From Agromyces aurantiacus (GTDB lineage Bacteria > Actinomycetota > Actinomycetes > Actinomycetales > Microbacteriaceae): DNA of 64,000 nt. Both the position numbers and the translations under genes were made by a program. The DNA lies in the NCBI RefSeq assembly GCF_016907355.1, contig NZ_JAFBBW010000001.1:1984001-2048000 (forward strand), in the 5' to 3' direction. Below the pieces are notes generated by a model. The model was not told the DNA's origin. It ran no database searches and saw only the letters and a program-made list of their open reading frames with translations. Positions 49,116 to 58,382 of the stretch are shown one piece after another. Numbering within the stretch: position 1 is the stretch's first letter; every line of letters starts with the position of its first letter.

Positions 49116-49865
49116 GTGACGATCAGGGTCGCGGTGGCCGGGGCCACCGGCAAGATGGGGCGCCTCGCCGCGCGGTTGATCGACGAGGCCGACGACCTCG
49201 AGCTGCACGCGGGGCTCGACTCGCGCTCGAGCCTCGACGAGCTCGAGGGCGCCGACGTGGTGCTCGACGTCACGCATCCCGCCGCGAGCCCGGCGATCGT
49301 CGAAGCCGCGATCGAGGCGGGAGTCGCGGTGGTCGTCGGCACCTCGGGGTGGTCGCGCGAGCGCATCGCCGAGGTCGAGCGGCGCCTGCGCGACCTCGAG
49401 GGCGCGCCGGGCGTGATCTTCGTGCCGAACTTCTCGGTCGGCAGCGTGCTCGGCTCCGCGTTCGCGGCGTTCGCGGCGCGCCACTTCGACTCGATCGAGA
49501 TCGTCGAGGCGCACCACGCGGGCAAGGTCGACTCGCCGTCGGGCACCGCGGTGCGCACGGCCGAGCTCGTGGCCGCCGCCCGCGGCGACGAGGGACCCGT
49601 GTCGGCGCCGCACGCCGACCAGCGCGCGCGCGGCCAGCTCGTCTCGGGCGTGCCCGTGCACAGCATGCGGATGGCGGGCCTGCTCGCCGACCAGCGCGTG
49701 GTCCTCGGCGGCGACGGCGAGACCCTCTCGATCGTGCACACGACGATCGCCCCCTCGGCCTACGAGAAGGGCATCCTCCTCGCGCTGCGGCGCGCGGCGA
49801 CCGCCGAGGGCGTGACCGTGGGCCTCGACGCGCTCCTGGGTCTCGAGCTCCCCGGCTCACGATGA
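49116..49865 (+). CDS. dapB: 4-hydroxy-tetrahydrodipicolinate reductase
   Basis: 249 residues, second step of the lysine/diaminopimelate branch: NAD(P)H reduction of 4-hydroxy-tetrahydrodipicolinate, needed for the cell wall. The Rossmann loop VAVAGATGKMGRLAARL opens the protein; VVVGTSGWS and VPNFSVGSVLG follow, then the catalytic EAHHAGKVDSPSGTA (His pair and Lys near residue 138). GTG 49116 is the only start that keeps the first strand. The gene overlaps the next one by 4 nt. Confidence 0.95.
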   Translation: MTIRVAVAGATGKMGRLAARLIDEADDLELHAGLDSRSSLDELEGADVVLDVTHPAASPAIVEAAIEAGVAVVVGTSGWSRERIAEVERRLRDLEGAPGVIFVPNFSVGSVLGSAFAAFAARHFDSIEIVEAHHAGKVDSPSGTAVRTAELVAAARGDEGPVSAPHADQRARGQLVSGVPVHSMRMAGLLADQRVVLGGDGETLSIVHTTIAPSAYEKGILLALRRAATAEGVTVGLDALLGLELPGSR

Positions 49866-50305
49866 GCGGCGCCAAGGTCGGCGCCGTCGTCATGGCGGTG
49901 CTGCTCGGCCTCTATGTCGTGCTCGTCGGATGGCGCGCCGTGCAGTTCGTCGCGACCGGCGAGCCCGTCGCCGTCGCGATGGGCGTCGCGCTCATCGTCC
50001 TCCCGCTCCTCGCGGCGTGGGCGATCTGGCGCGAGTTCCAGTTCGGCGTGCGCTCGCAGCGTCTCGTCCAGCGTCTCGAGTCCGAGGGAACGCTCGACCT
50101 CGGCCTTCCGGTCCGGCCGAGCGGACGGCCCGAGCGAGCGGCGGCGGATGCGGCGTTCCCCGCGTTCCGCGAGGCCGTCGAGGCCGAGCCCGAATCCTGG
50201 CGTGCGTGGCTGCGACTCGGGCTCGCCTACGATGCCGCGGGCGACCGGCGCCGCGCGCGGCGCGCGGTGCGGACGGCTATCGAACTGGAGCGGGCTCGCG
50301 GCTGA
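49862..50305 (+). CDS. Unknown membrane protein with TPR-like tail
   Basis: 147 residues: two hydrophobic helices (about 7-28 and 37-55), then a cytosolic tail with one TPR-like helix pair ([43 protein letters not shown]). ATG 49862 overlaps the dapB stop (ATGA). The gene of this type is commonly found after dapB in Microbacteriaceae, but its role is unknown. The last 29 nt overlap the convergent epimerase gene. Confidence 0.78.
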   Translation: MSGAKVGAVVMAVLLGLYVVLVGWRAVQFVATGEPVAVAMGVALIVLPLLAAWAIWREFQFGVRSQRLVQRLESEGTLDLGLPVRPSGRPERAAADAAFPAFREAVEAEPESWRAWLRLGLAYDAAGDRRRARRAVRTAIELERARG

Positions 50306-51182
50306 GCATCGCGTCGAGCGCCGACTCGACGGTCGGGTGGCGGAACCGGTAGCCGTCGTCGATGAGCCGCTGGGGCCGCACCTTCTGGCTCGAGAGCAGC
50401 AGGTCCTCGGCGGCCGCGCCGAGGCCCAGCTTGAGCACGGCCTCGGGCACCTGGATCGCGTAGGGGCGGTGCAGCCGCTCGGCGACCGCGCCCATGATCC
50501 GGTCGGCCGTCGCCGGCGTCGGGCCGACGAGGTTCACCGGCCCCGAGATCGACGAGTGGAGGAGGTGCACGATCGCGCCGACCTCGTCGTCGAGGGCGAT
50601 CCACGGCCAGTGCTGCCCGCCCGTGCCGAGCCGCCCCGAGACGCCGGTGCGCGTCAGCCGCATGATCGGCTTGAATGCTCCGCCGCGGCCCACGATGATG
50701 CCGGTGCGCAGCAGCACCGTGCGCGTCTCATGCGGCGCGAGCTGCGCCGCCGCCTCCCATCGGCCGACCACGTCGGCGAGGAAGCCCGAACCGGGGGCGG
50801 AGTGCTCGGTGAGCAGCTCGCCGGGCCGGTCGCCGTAGATGCCCACCGCGGACCCGCTGAGGAACACGGCCGGCGGCGACGACGCCTTGCGCATCGCGTC
50901 GGCGAGCGTGCGCGTCGCGGTCACGCGCGACTCGAGGATCTCATCGCGGTAGCGACGCGTCCAGGGCAGGCGCGTCATCGATGCGCCGGAGAGGTTCAGC
51001 ACCGCGTCGACGCGGTCCATCACCGTGAAGTCGATGATCCCGGAGGCCGGCGACCAGCTGACCTCGTCGGGGGCGTGCGCGCGTCGGCGCACCAGTCGGA
51101 GCACCTCGTGCCCCTCCTCGGTGAGGCGCGCGGCGACCGCAGTGCCGATGAAGCCGGATGCGCCGGCGACGAGGACCCGCAC
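50277..51182 (-). CDS. TIGR01777 family NAD(P)-dependent epimerase-like protein
   Basis: 301 residues of the short-chain dehydrogenase fold. VRVLVAGASGFIGTAVAARL gives the dinucleotide loop; DAVLNLSGASMTRLPWTRRYRDEI, FLSGSAVGIYGDRPGE (YxxxK-like Tyr region), LLRTGIIVGRGGAFKPI and the C-terminal DUF1731-like RPYAIQVPEAVLKLGLG identify the SulA/YfcH-like TIGR01777 group, whose members are linked with division or carotenoid-era names but lack a proven reaction. GTG 51182 is chosen so that the Rossmann strand starts the protein. It begins 2 nt after the OsmC gene stop. Confidence 0.85.
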   Translation of the reverse strand: MRVLVAGASGFIGTAVAARLTEEGHEVLRLVRRRAHAPDEVSWSPASGIIDFTVMDRVDAVLNLSGASMTRLPWTRRYRDEILESRVTATRTLADAMRKASSPPAVFLSGSAVGIYGDRPGELLTEHSAPGSGFLADVVGRWEAAAQLAPHETRTVLLRTGIIVGRGGAFKPIMRLTRTGVSGRLGTGGQHWPWIALDDEVGAIVHLLHSSISGPVNLVGPTPATADRIMGAVAERLHRPYAIQVPEAVLKLGLGAAAEDLLLSSQKVRPQRLIDDGYRFRHPTVESALDAMLSREPAPVR

Positions 51183-51184
51183 CG

Positions 51185-51610
51185 CTACGCGAGCTCGGCT
51201 TCGATCGTGATCGGCGTGCCGCCGAGCGCCTTCGAGATCGGGCAGTTCGCCTTCGCCTCGCCGGCGATGCGCTCGAACTCGGCCTCGGTGATCCCCGGCA
51301 CGCGCGCGCTCACGAGGAGGTGGCTGCCCGTGACGCCCTCGCCGGGCTGGAACGTGACGGCCGCCGTGGTCTGGATGCTCTCGGGGGTGTGACCGGCCTG
51401 GACGAGTGCGAGCGAGAACGCCATCGAGAAGCACGCGGAGTGCGCCGCGGCCAGGAGCTCCTCCGGGTTGGTGACCCCGGCCTCGCCCTCGGACCGGGCC
51501 TTCCAGTTCACGTCGAACTCGGCGACCTTCGACGAGTCCAGCCGCGTGCGGCCCGACCCCTCGAAGAGCGTGCCGTTCCAGACCGTGGTGGATTCGCTCG
51601 TCAGTGCCAT
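51185..51610 (-). CDS. OsmC family peroxiredoxin
   Basis: 141 residues. Thiol-dependent peroxidase of the OsmC/Ohr family with the two active cysteines in AAHSACFSMAFSLAL (about residue 61) and AKANCPISKALGG (about 124); TNPEELLAAAHSACF is the OsmC, not Ohr, form. It protects against organic peroxides. GGAGGAGG lies before ATG 51610. The epimerase-like gene follows at 2 nt. Confidence 0.93.
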   Translation of the reverse strand: MALTSESTTVWNGTLFEGSGRTRLDSSKVAEFDVNWKARSEGEAGVTNPEELLAAAHSACFSMAFSLALVQAGHTPESIQTTAAVTFQPGEGVTGSHLLVSARVPGITEAEFERIAGEAKANCPISKALGGTPITIEAELA

Positions 51611-51727
51611 TCGGGTCCTCCTCCTCGAGACGGGGGCTCCAGCCTACCGAGCGGATGCCGCCCGCGGCAGTCGCGGCACGGCGCGCGTCGCACGCGCCCG
51701 GCCCGACCCGGACTCGACGGCCGGGGT

Positions 51728-52219
51728 TCAGGCGGGGCGGATGACCCGGGCGCGGACGAGCAGCAGGTAGACCTGGCAGCCGAGGCAGAACGCGAACGCC
51801 GCATTCAGGAACGCGGCGACGAACGCGATCGACGCGGCGATCGGCACGGCGGCCTCGACGCCGAACAGGCCGAGCGCGACCCCCGTGCCCGTCACGAGGA
51901 AGCCCACGAACTGGGCGAACGTCGGCGGACGCGGGTCCTCGAGCTCCGACGGCGGCGCGAGCCGGGGGCGCACGAACGCGCGGAACACGAGCCCGAACGG
52001 GTTGCGCGTCACGCCGGCCGCCGCGCTCCACGCGAAGACGGCCGCGATCGCGGCCAGGAGGAGCAGCGCCGCGAGGTCGAGGCCGCCGAATCCGAGCACG
52101 GCGGTCACCAGGAGCAGCGTGGCCGTGACCGCCGCGGTGAACCGGGGACCGCGCGGGTCGATGCCCGAGCGGGCGGTCTCGCCTCTGGATCCGGTGGGCT
52201 CAGGCGTGGTGCGGGACAC
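51728..52219 (-). CDS. DUF4395 membrane protein with CxxC motif
   Basis: 163 residues from GTG 52219. Four hydrophobic helices in two pairs, with the DUF4395 blocks RGPRFTAAVTATLLLV and GVTRNPFGLVFRAFVRP, and FAFCLGCQVYLLL near the C-terminus. The CLGC pair lies at the membrane face and could trade electrons. The gene overlaps the thioredoxin-like gene by 20 nt; DUF4395 and a thioredoxin are a common actinobacterial pair, so a thiol-relay role is inferred. Confidence 0.85.
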   Translation of the reverse strand: MSRTTPEPTGSRGETARSGIDPRGPRFTAAVTATLLLVTAVLGFGGLDLAALLLLAAIAAVFAWSAAAGVTRNPFGLVFRAFVRPRLAPPSELEDPRPPTFAQFVGFLVTGTGVALGLFGVEAAVPIAASIAFVAAFLNAAFAFCLGCQVYLLLVRARVIRPA

Positions 52220-52676
52220 GGTTCCTCCGGGTCAGGTCGTCGATGAGGGTGCGCAGGTCGCCGGTCCGCGGCACGCCCGCGATGCGCCCGGCGGTCGATC
52301 CGTCCGCGTCGAGCACGAGCACGGTCGGCGTCTGCGTGACGCGGAACCGGTCGGCCAGCGCCGGGTCGCGAGTGAGGTCGATCTCGACGTGCCGTACACC
52401 GTCGTACTCGTCCGCGAGCGCGCCGAGCGCCCGCGCGGTCGCGGGGCAGCGGCTGCAGTACTCCGTCGAGAACTGCACGAGCGTCGCGTCGGCGCCGAGG
52501 CGGTCGGCGGCCAGCCCGAGGTCGTCGGCGGTGCGGCGCGCCTCGCTCGCCGCGCGGCCGGACACGTCGGCCTCGACCGTGCGGACGCGTCCGTCGCGCG
52601 CCTTCCACGCCAGGCCGGCCACGAGCGTCACGAGCGGCAGCCCGAGTCCGGCGACGAGCGCGGGCACGAGATCCAT
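52200..52676 (-). CDS. Membrane-anchored thioredoxin-like protein
   Basis: 158 residues. An N-terminal helix (LVPALVAGLGLPLVTLVAGLAW) anchors the protein; the thioredoxin fold begins near 60 with the redox site FSTEYCSRCPATARAL (CxxC, Cys 72 and 75) and has the cis-Pro in VTQTPTVLVLDADG. The Ser-Arg between the cysteines differs from the usual GP. It is read together with DUF4395 downstream. Whether the domain faces inside or outside cannot be decided, since the charged residues after the helix (WKARDGRVR) favour the cytosol. Confidence 0.85.
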   Translation of the reverse strand: MDLVPALVAGLGLPLVTLVAGLAWKARDGRVRTVEADVSGRAASEARRTADDLGLAADRLGADATLVQFSTEYCSRCPATARALGALADEYDGVRHVEIDLTRDPALADRFRVTQTPTVLVLDADGSTAGRIAGVPRTGDLRTLIDDLTRRNRVPHHA

Positions 52677-52804
52677 GTCCCGGATGCTACGCGCGCGCCG
52701 GCGGCGGCGACCCCGTTGTGACGCCCGGTGACGAGCGTGCGCGGCGCCGTGCCATCCGCTCGTCGACCCTCGACGCGCCTGCCGGCGACCCGGCCGTCGC
52801 GGCG

Positions 52805-52810
52805 TAGCCT
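52805..52810 (+). promoter_or_regulatory. -10 box for a leaderless thyA mRNA
   Basis: TAGCCT at 52805-52810, 7 nt before GTG 52818; no ribosome binding site. Confidence 0.55.
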
Positions 52811-52817
52811 TGACCCC

Positions 52818-53623
<806 letters not shown>

Positions 53624-53627
<4 letters not shown>

Positions 53628-54154
53628 GCGGCGGCGGGGCGGATGGCGCGGCGCCCGGCATCGGCCTGATCTGGGCCGAGGCGCACGGGGGAGTGATCGG
53701 CGCCGCCGGCGGCATGCCGTGGCACGTGCCGGAGGACCTCGCGCACTTCAAGCGCACGACCGACGGCGAGCCCGTCGTCATGGGCCGCCGCACCTGGGAC
53801 TCGCTGCCGCCGCGGTTCCGTCCACTGCCCGGTCGCGCGAACATCGTCGTGACGCGGCAGGCGGACTGGGCGGCGGAGGGCGCGGTGCGCGCCGCCTCGG
53901 CCGATGAGGCGCTCGCGCTCGCGGCATCCGACGCCGACGAGCGGGTCTGGGTCATCGGCGGGGCCGAGCTGTTCGCGCGCACGATCGACTCCGCCGACCG
54001 CCTCGTGGTGACCGAGCTCGACCTCGACGTCGACGGCGACACCTTCGCGCCGGCGCGCACGCCCGACTGGCGCGTCGTGGTCGTCGACCCGCCCACCGGA
54101 TGGCACGCCTCGCGCACCGGCATCCGCTACCGCTTCCTCACCCTCGCCCGCTGA
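53624..54154 (+). CDS. folA: Dihydrofolate reductase
   Basis: 176 residues. Reduces the dihydrofolate made by Thy[32 protein letters not shown] carries the Trp and the active-site acid (Glu of VPEDL), with [19 protein letters not shown] and [14 protein letters not shown] as the NADPH and substrate blocks. The start ATG 53624 overlaps the thyA stop (ATGA). The first ten residues are Gly/Ala-rich and outside the fold. Confidence 0.95.
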
Positions 54155-54228
54155 CCCCGCTCCTCCGCCGCGCGCCTGCCCGCCCGTCCTGGGCTTCCCG
54201 CCGACCGCCGGACCCGGTCCGGTCCAGT

Positions 54229-54300
54229 TCTGCGGATATACGATCCGCCACCCCGCTGGATTCGACGACCGTCCGGCGTGGCGGATCGTATATCCGCAGA
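54229..54300. repeat. Palindromic element, copy 1, left of the DUF559 gene
   Basis: Arms 54229-54251 and 54278-54300 are perfect 23-bp complements (core CTGCGGATATACGATCCGCC) around a 26-nt spacer. The same 22-bp arm recurs at 55336. The A/T-containing core GGATATACGATCC is unlike the flanks. It lies 74 nt after folA and could also act as its terminator. Confidence 0.9.
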
Positions 54301-54404
54301 TTTGAGGCACGTCACTCGTCCTCCACAGCCGGGTGCGCCGGGCTGCCGCCCCGAGATCGCCGCTGCCCGGATGGGATGGCGGCACGGCGCGTGACCATGG
54401 CCGC

Positions 54405-55277
54405 GTGTGGCATCCGATGCAGGTGGCGGCGATCTGCGAGACGTTGGGCGCCGTCGCGCGTCGGCGCGAGCTCGCGCAGCACGGCGTCGACGGACGCGCG
54501 GTACGCCGAGCGGTGGCATCCGGTGCGATCGTCCGGATCCGGTCGGGCGTGTACGCGCTCCCGGGACTGCCGGCCCCGACGAGGACCGCGCTGCGACACG
54601 GAGGGGTGCTCGCCTGCGTCTCCGTCGCGCGCCAGCGGGGCCTCTGGGTGCTTCCGATCGACGGCCTCGTGCACGTCGCGCTCGCGCCGCACGGTCACGC
54701 CCACCCGCATGCAGACTGTACGTGCGTCCAGCACTGGAACGAGCTCGGACCATCGCGAACCGAGGTCACGCTGGTCGACGCCCTGCTGCAGATGCGAGGA
54801 TGCGTCGGAGAGGACGCATTCTTCGCCGCGCTCGAGTCGGCGCTGCACCAGCGCATCCTGACGCCCCTCGGCCGAGCCGAACTGCGCGACCGCATCACGG
54901 AGTCGGCGCGTTGGCTCGTCGAGCTCGCGCGCAGCGACGCCGAAAGCGGGCTCGAATCCCTGCTGCGCCTCAGGCTCCATCGCCTGGGACTCGAGCTGCA
55001 CGCCCAGGTCCAGGTGCCGGGCGTCGGGCGCGTCGACTTCGTCATCGGCGACCGCCTGATCCTCGAGGTCGACGGTCGCGACGGACATGACGACGAGCCG
55101 AGCCGGCACAAGGACCGCGTGCGCGACGCCGTCGCCGCGGCGCACGGGTTCGATACCATCCGGTTCGACTACGACCTCGTCGTGCACGAATGGCACCTAG
55201 TCGAGCAGGCGATCCTGGCCAAGGTCGCGCGTGACCTGCACCTGGAGCCGTGGTCGGAGCGCCTGCGCTCCGCCTGA
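54405..55277 (+). CDS. AbiEi-like N-terminal plus DUF559 (Vsr-like endonuclease) protein
   Basis: 290 residues from GTG 54405; ATG 54417 is a close alternative. The N-terminal winged-helix part (ETLGAVARRRELAQHGVDGRAVRRAV, then VRIRSGVYALPG) is that of type IV toxin-antitoxin AbiEi-like proteins. The C-terminal 100 residues form a DUF559 domain (GLELHAQVQVPGVGRVDFVIGD, LILEVDGRDGHDD, RVRDAVAAAHGFDTIRFDYD) of the Vsr/very-short-patch-repair endonuclease fold, with the Asp of VDFV and the Glu of LEVDG as likely metal ligands. No toxin gene is adjacent. The gene sits between two related palindromic elements and interrupts the folA-dapA backbone, which suggests it came as an insert. Confidence 0.8.
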   Translation: MWHPMQVAAICETLGAVARRRELAQHGVDGRAVRRAVASGAIVRIRSGVYALPGLPAPTRTALRHGGVLACVSVARQRGLWVLPIDGLVHVALAPHGHAHPHADCTCVQHWNELGPSRTEVTLVDALLQMRGCVGEDAFFAALESALHQRILTPLGRAELRDRITESARWLVELARSDAESGLESLLRLRLHRLGLELHAQVQVPGVGRVDFVIGDRLILEVDGRDGHDDEPSRHKDRVRDAVAAAHGFDTIRFDYDLVVHEWHLVEQAILAKVARDLHLEPWSERLRSA

Positions 55278-55335
55278 TCGATCTCGGCCGTGCCCCAGCC
55301 GGAAGTCGATCGGTGCGTTGCACCGCAGTACAGAA

Positions 55336-55405
55336 CTGCGGATATACGATCCGCCACGCCGATCCGTCGAGGAATCGGACGGCGTGGCGGATCGTATCTC
55401 CGCGG
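55336..55405. repeat. Palindromic element, copy 2, right of the DUF559 gene
   Basis: The left arm (55336-55357) is identical over 22 bp to that of copy 1; the right arm (55384-55405) differs at two places (GTATCTCC and CGCGG). The spacer is again 26 nt, and three more base pairs (55358-55360 with 55381-55383) extend the stem inward. The spacer matches that of copy 1 better when inverted (17 of 26 positions) than direct (12 of 26), so the copies appear to be in opposite orientation. Confidence 0.88.
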
Positions 55406-55493
55406 AAGCGGACCATCGCCGGGACCACCGGAGCACGTGCGCCGGCGCCGCGGGCGGGCGACATCCGAATCGGCCCGTCGCGGCCGGAGCCGA

Positions 55494-55499
55494 TAGCCT
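55494..55499 (+). promoter_or_regulatory. -10 box for a leaderless dapA mRNA
   Basis: TAGCCT at 55494-55499, 7 nt before GTG 55507; no ribosome binding site. Confidence 0.55.
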
Positions 55500-55506
55500 G
55501 TAGGGC

Positions 55507-56481
55507 GTGAGTGCAGAGAACCCCTTCGGACAGGTGCTGGTCGCGCTCGTCACGCCCATGACGGCGGACGGCGAGGTCGATTGGCCCGGGGTCGAGAAGC
55601 ACATCGACGACGTCATCGACGCGGGTGCCGACGGGATCGTGGTCACGGGCACCACGGGCGAGACGAGCACGCTCACCGACCCCGAGAAGATCAGGCTCGT
55701 CGAGGTCGGCAAGGATGTCGCGGCCGGCCGCGCGAAGATCATCACGGGCGGCGGCTCCAACGAGACCGCGCACGCCATCGAGCTCTACAAGCACAGCGAG
55801 CAGGTCGGCGCCGACGGCATCATGATCGTCACGCCGTACTACAACAAGCCCACGCAGGCGGGCATCCTCACGCACTTCCGGCTGGTGGCGGATGCCACGG
55901 ACCTCCCCGTGATCCTCTACGACATCCCCGGTCGCACGGGCGTGCCCATCAAGTACGAGACCATCCTGCGCCTCGCCAAGCACCCCAACATCCTCGCCAT
56001 CAAGGACGCCAAGGGCGACTTCAGCGAGGTCAGCCGGGTGCTCAACCAGACCGACCTCATGTACTTCTCGGGCGACGACGCGAACGTGCTGCCGCACCTC
56101 TCGATCGGCGCGACCGGCCTGATCGGCGTCACGGCGAACATCGCGCCGGCGCCCTACCGCACGATGGTCGACGCCGTGAACCGCGGCGACCTGGCGGCGG
56201 CGACGGCCGAGCACCGGCGGCTCGAGCCGCTCGTGCGCGCGGTCATGACGCACGTGCCGGGCACGGTCGCGGCGAAGTACATCCTGCACGGCCTCGGCCG
56301 CATCGGCAGCCCGCGCGTGCGCCTGCCGCTCGTCGGTCCCGAGGAGTGGGAGGCCGCGCTCATCGAGGACGAGATCGACCTCGTGCAGGGCGTCCCCGGC
56401 GTGGACTTCCACAACTTCCGTCCCGACCGCAACGCGGCCGCGGGCGGCGCGCTGCCGAAGGTGGCCGGCACCACCCGCTGA
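55507..56481 (+). CDS. dapA: 4-hydroxy-tetrahydrodipicolinate synthase
   Basis: 324 residues. Condenses pyruvate with aspartate semialdehyde, the entry to the diaminopimelate/lysine branch; the product feeds DapB. TIM barrel with GTTGETSTLTDPEK (about 42-55), the Tyr in TPYYNKPTQAG, ILYDIPGRTGVPI, and the Schiff-base Lys in LAIKDAKGDF (about 168). The C-terminal 30 residues extend past the usual end. It opens a run of unidirectional genes to cinA. Confidence 0.96.
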   Translation: MSAENPFGQVLVALVTPMTADGEVDWPGVEKHIDDVIDAGADGIVVTGTTGETSTLTDPEKIRLVEVGKDVAAGRAKIITGGGSNETAHAIELYKHSEQVGADGIMIVTPYYNKPTQAGILTHFRLVADATDLPVILYDIPGRTGVPIKYETILRLAKHPNILAIKDAKGDFSEVSRVLNQTDLMYFSGDDANVLPHLSIGATGLIGVTANIAPAPYRTMVDAVNRGDLAAATAEHRRLEPLVRAVMTHVPGTVAAKYILHGLGRIGSPRVRLPLVGPEEWEAALIEDEIDLVQGVPGVDFHNFRPDRNAAAGGALPKVAGTTR

Positions 56482-56581
56482 GCGGATGGCGCGTCGCGCC
56501 TCCGCGCGCCGGCGTCCGCCCCACAGACAACCGCGGCCCCGAGGGTCGCACCGAACTGAACACCGAACGTGAGGAGGGCGC

Positions 56582-58258
56582 ATGCCCGACGAAGTCATCG
56601 ACCCCGCGCCGCTGGAAGCCGGCACGCTCCGGGTCATCCCCATCGGCGGCCTCGGCGAGGTCGGCCGCAACATGACGAGCTTCGAGATCGACGGCAAGCT
56701 GCTGATCGTCGACTGCGGCGTGCTGTTCCCCGAGGAGCACCAGCCCGGCGTCGACCTGATCCTGCCCGACTTCGGCTTCCTGCGGGACCGGCTCGACGAC
56801 ATCGTCGCGGTCGTGCTCACGCACGGCCACGAGGACCACATCGGCGCCGTGCCGTATCTCCTGAAGCTCCGCGCCGACATCCCGCTGGTCGGCTCGCAGC
56901 TCACGCTCGCGCTGGTCGAGGCGAAGCTCAAGGAGCACCGCATCCAGCCGTACAGCCTCACCGTGAAGGAGGGGCAGACCGAGCGGCTCGGGCCGTTCGA
57001 CCTCGAGTTCGTGGCCGTGAACCACTCGATCCCCGATGCGCTCGCGGTCGCGATCCGCACGAGCGCGGGCACGGTGCTGGCCACGGGCGACTTCAAGATG
57101 GACCAGCTCCCGCTCGACGGGCGCCTCACGGACCTCCGCGAGTTCGCGCGGCTCGGCCGGGAGGGCGTCGACCTGTTCCTCGTCGACTCCACCAACGCGG
57201 ATGTCCCGGGGTTCACGCCGCTCGAGCGTTCGATCGGGCCCGTGCTCGACGAGGTCATCGCGCGCTCGCCGCGGCGCGTGATCGTCGCGAGCTTCTCGAG
57301 CCATGTGCACCGCGTGCAGCAGGTGCTGCACGCCGCGCACGCCAACGGGCGCCGCGTCGCACTGCTCGGGCGCTCGATGGTGCGCAACATGACCATCGCC
57401 GCGGACCTCGGCTACCTCGACGTGCCGCCGGGCGTGCTGGTCGACTTCAAGAAGGCCGGCGACATCCCCGACGATCGCATCGTCTACATGTCGACGGGCT
57501 CGCAGGGCGAGCCGATGGCGGTGCTCAGTCGCATGGCCAACCGCGACCACCAGATCGAGATCGGCGAGGGCGACACCGTCATCCTGGCGTCGAGCCTGAT
57601 CCCGGGCAACGAGAACGCGGTGTACCGGGTCATCGACGGGCTGACGAAGCTCGGCGCGAACGTGGTGCACAAGGGCAACGCGAAGGTGCACGTCTCGGGC
57701 CACGCGGCTGCGGGCGAGCTGCTCTACTGCTACAACATCCTGCAGCCGAGGAACGTGCTGCCGGTGCACGGCGAGTACCGCCACCTGGTGGCGAACGCGC
57801 GCCTCGCACAGGACACGGGCATCCCCGCCGAGCGCACGTTCCTCGCCGAGAACGGCACCGTGCTCGACCTGAAGGACGGCCGCGCCGACATCGTCGGCCA
57901 GCTCGACCTGGGCTTCGTGTACGTCGACGGCTCGACCGTGGGCGAGATCACGGACGCCGACCTGAAGGACCGCCGCATCCTCGGCGAGGAGGGCTTCATC
58001 TCGGTCATCGTGGTCGTCGACGCGTCGACCGGGCGCGTGATCGTCGGACCGGAGATCCACGCGCGCGGTTTCGCGGAGGACGACGCGGTGTTCGAGGACG
58101 TGAAGCCCAAGATCATCGCGGCGCTGGCCGATGCCGCGCATCACGGCGTGCGCGACCCGCACGCGCTCTCGCAGACCGTGCGCCGCACGCTCGGCAGCTG
58201 GGTGAACCGGCGGCTGCGCCGGCGGCCGATGCTGGTGCCGCTGGTCATCGAGGCGTAG
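56582..58258 (+). CDS. rnj: Ribonuclease J
   Basis: 558 residues; 5'-exo/endoribonuclease of the metallo-beta-lactamase/beta-CASP class, important in mRNA turnover and rRNA processing. Zinc motif LTHGHEDHIGAVPYLL (about residue 80), the next ligands in VNHSIPDALAV and TGDFKMDQLP, the beta-CASP domain with STGSQGEPMAVLSRMAN, and HVSGHAAAGELLYCYNILQPRNVLPVHGEYRHL. It is slightly longer than 550-residue relatives only through the N-terminus. GAGGAGG lies before ATG 56582. With pnp it forms the window's RNA decay pair. Confidence 0.96.
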   Translation: MPDEVIDPAPLEAGTLRVIPIGGLGEVGRNMTSFEIDGKLLIVDCGVLFPEEHQPGVDLILPDFGFLRDRLDDIVAVVLTHGHEDHIGAVPYLLKLRADIPLVGSQLTLALVEAKLKEHRIQPYSLTVKEGQTERLGPFDLEFVAVNHSIPDALAVAIRTSAGTVLATGDFKMDQLPLDGRLTDLREFARLGREGVDLFLVDSTNADVPGFTPLERSIGPVLDEVIARSPRRVIVASFSSHVHRVQQVLHAAHANGRRVALLGRSMVRNMTIAADLGYLDVPPGVLVDFKKAGDIPDDRIVYMSTGSQGEPMAVLSRMANRDHQIEIGEGDTVILASSLIPGNENAVYRVIDGLTKLGANVVHKGNAKVHVSGHAAAGELLYCYNILQPRNVLPVHGEYRHLVANARLAQDTGIPAERTFLAENGTVLDLKDGRADIVGQLDLGFVYVDGSTVGEITDADLKDRRILGEEGFISVIVVVDASTGRVIVGPEIHARGFAEDDAVFEDVKPKIIAALADAAHHGVRDPHALSQTVRRTLGSWVNRRLRRRPMLVPLVIEA

Positions 58259-58266
58259 CGGCGCGC

Positions 58267-58294
58267 GGCCGCCGCCGCCCGGCCGCCGCCGCCC
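58267..58294 (+). repeat. Tandem 14-bp direct repeat after rnj
   Basis: GGCCGCCGCCGCCC at 58267-58280 is repeated at 58281-58294, and GGCCGC follows. It lies just after the rnj stop codon; it could fold with the later GCGGCCGC as a weak terminator. Confidence 0.65.
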
Positions 58295-58348
58295 GGCCGC
58301 GCGGCCGCTCGGGTGCGAGCGGATGCCGCGCCATCCGCCCGTCCGTAA

Positions 58349-58376
58349 CACCGCCGTAACAGGCGGTGCGTAACCT
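58349..58376 (+). promoter_or_regulatory. Hairpin and -10 box before the GNAT gene
   Basis: CACCGCC (58349-58355) and GGCGGTG (58362-58368) form a 7-bp inverted repeat around GTAACA; TAACCT at 58371-58376 lies 6 nt before ATG 58383, a leaderless arrangement. GTAAC occurs three times in this stretch (58345, 58356, 58370), so the inverted repeat may be an operator over the promoter rather than an RNA structure. Confidence 0.5.
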
Positions 58377-58382
58377 CCGCGC

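Noticed and set aside
52728-52817. Earlier start of thyA
   Set aside because: It would translate the -10 box and add 30 Arg/Pro-rich residues that thymidylate synthases do not have.
54155-54404. tRNA or attachment site at the left palindrome
   Set aside because: No cloverleaf, no CCA end and no tRNA-like arms could be built; only the long perfect inverted repeat is present.
54229-55405. CRISPR or insertion sequence
   Set aside because: Only two palindromes, no regular spacer array, no transposase, and no short target duplication that I could confirm.
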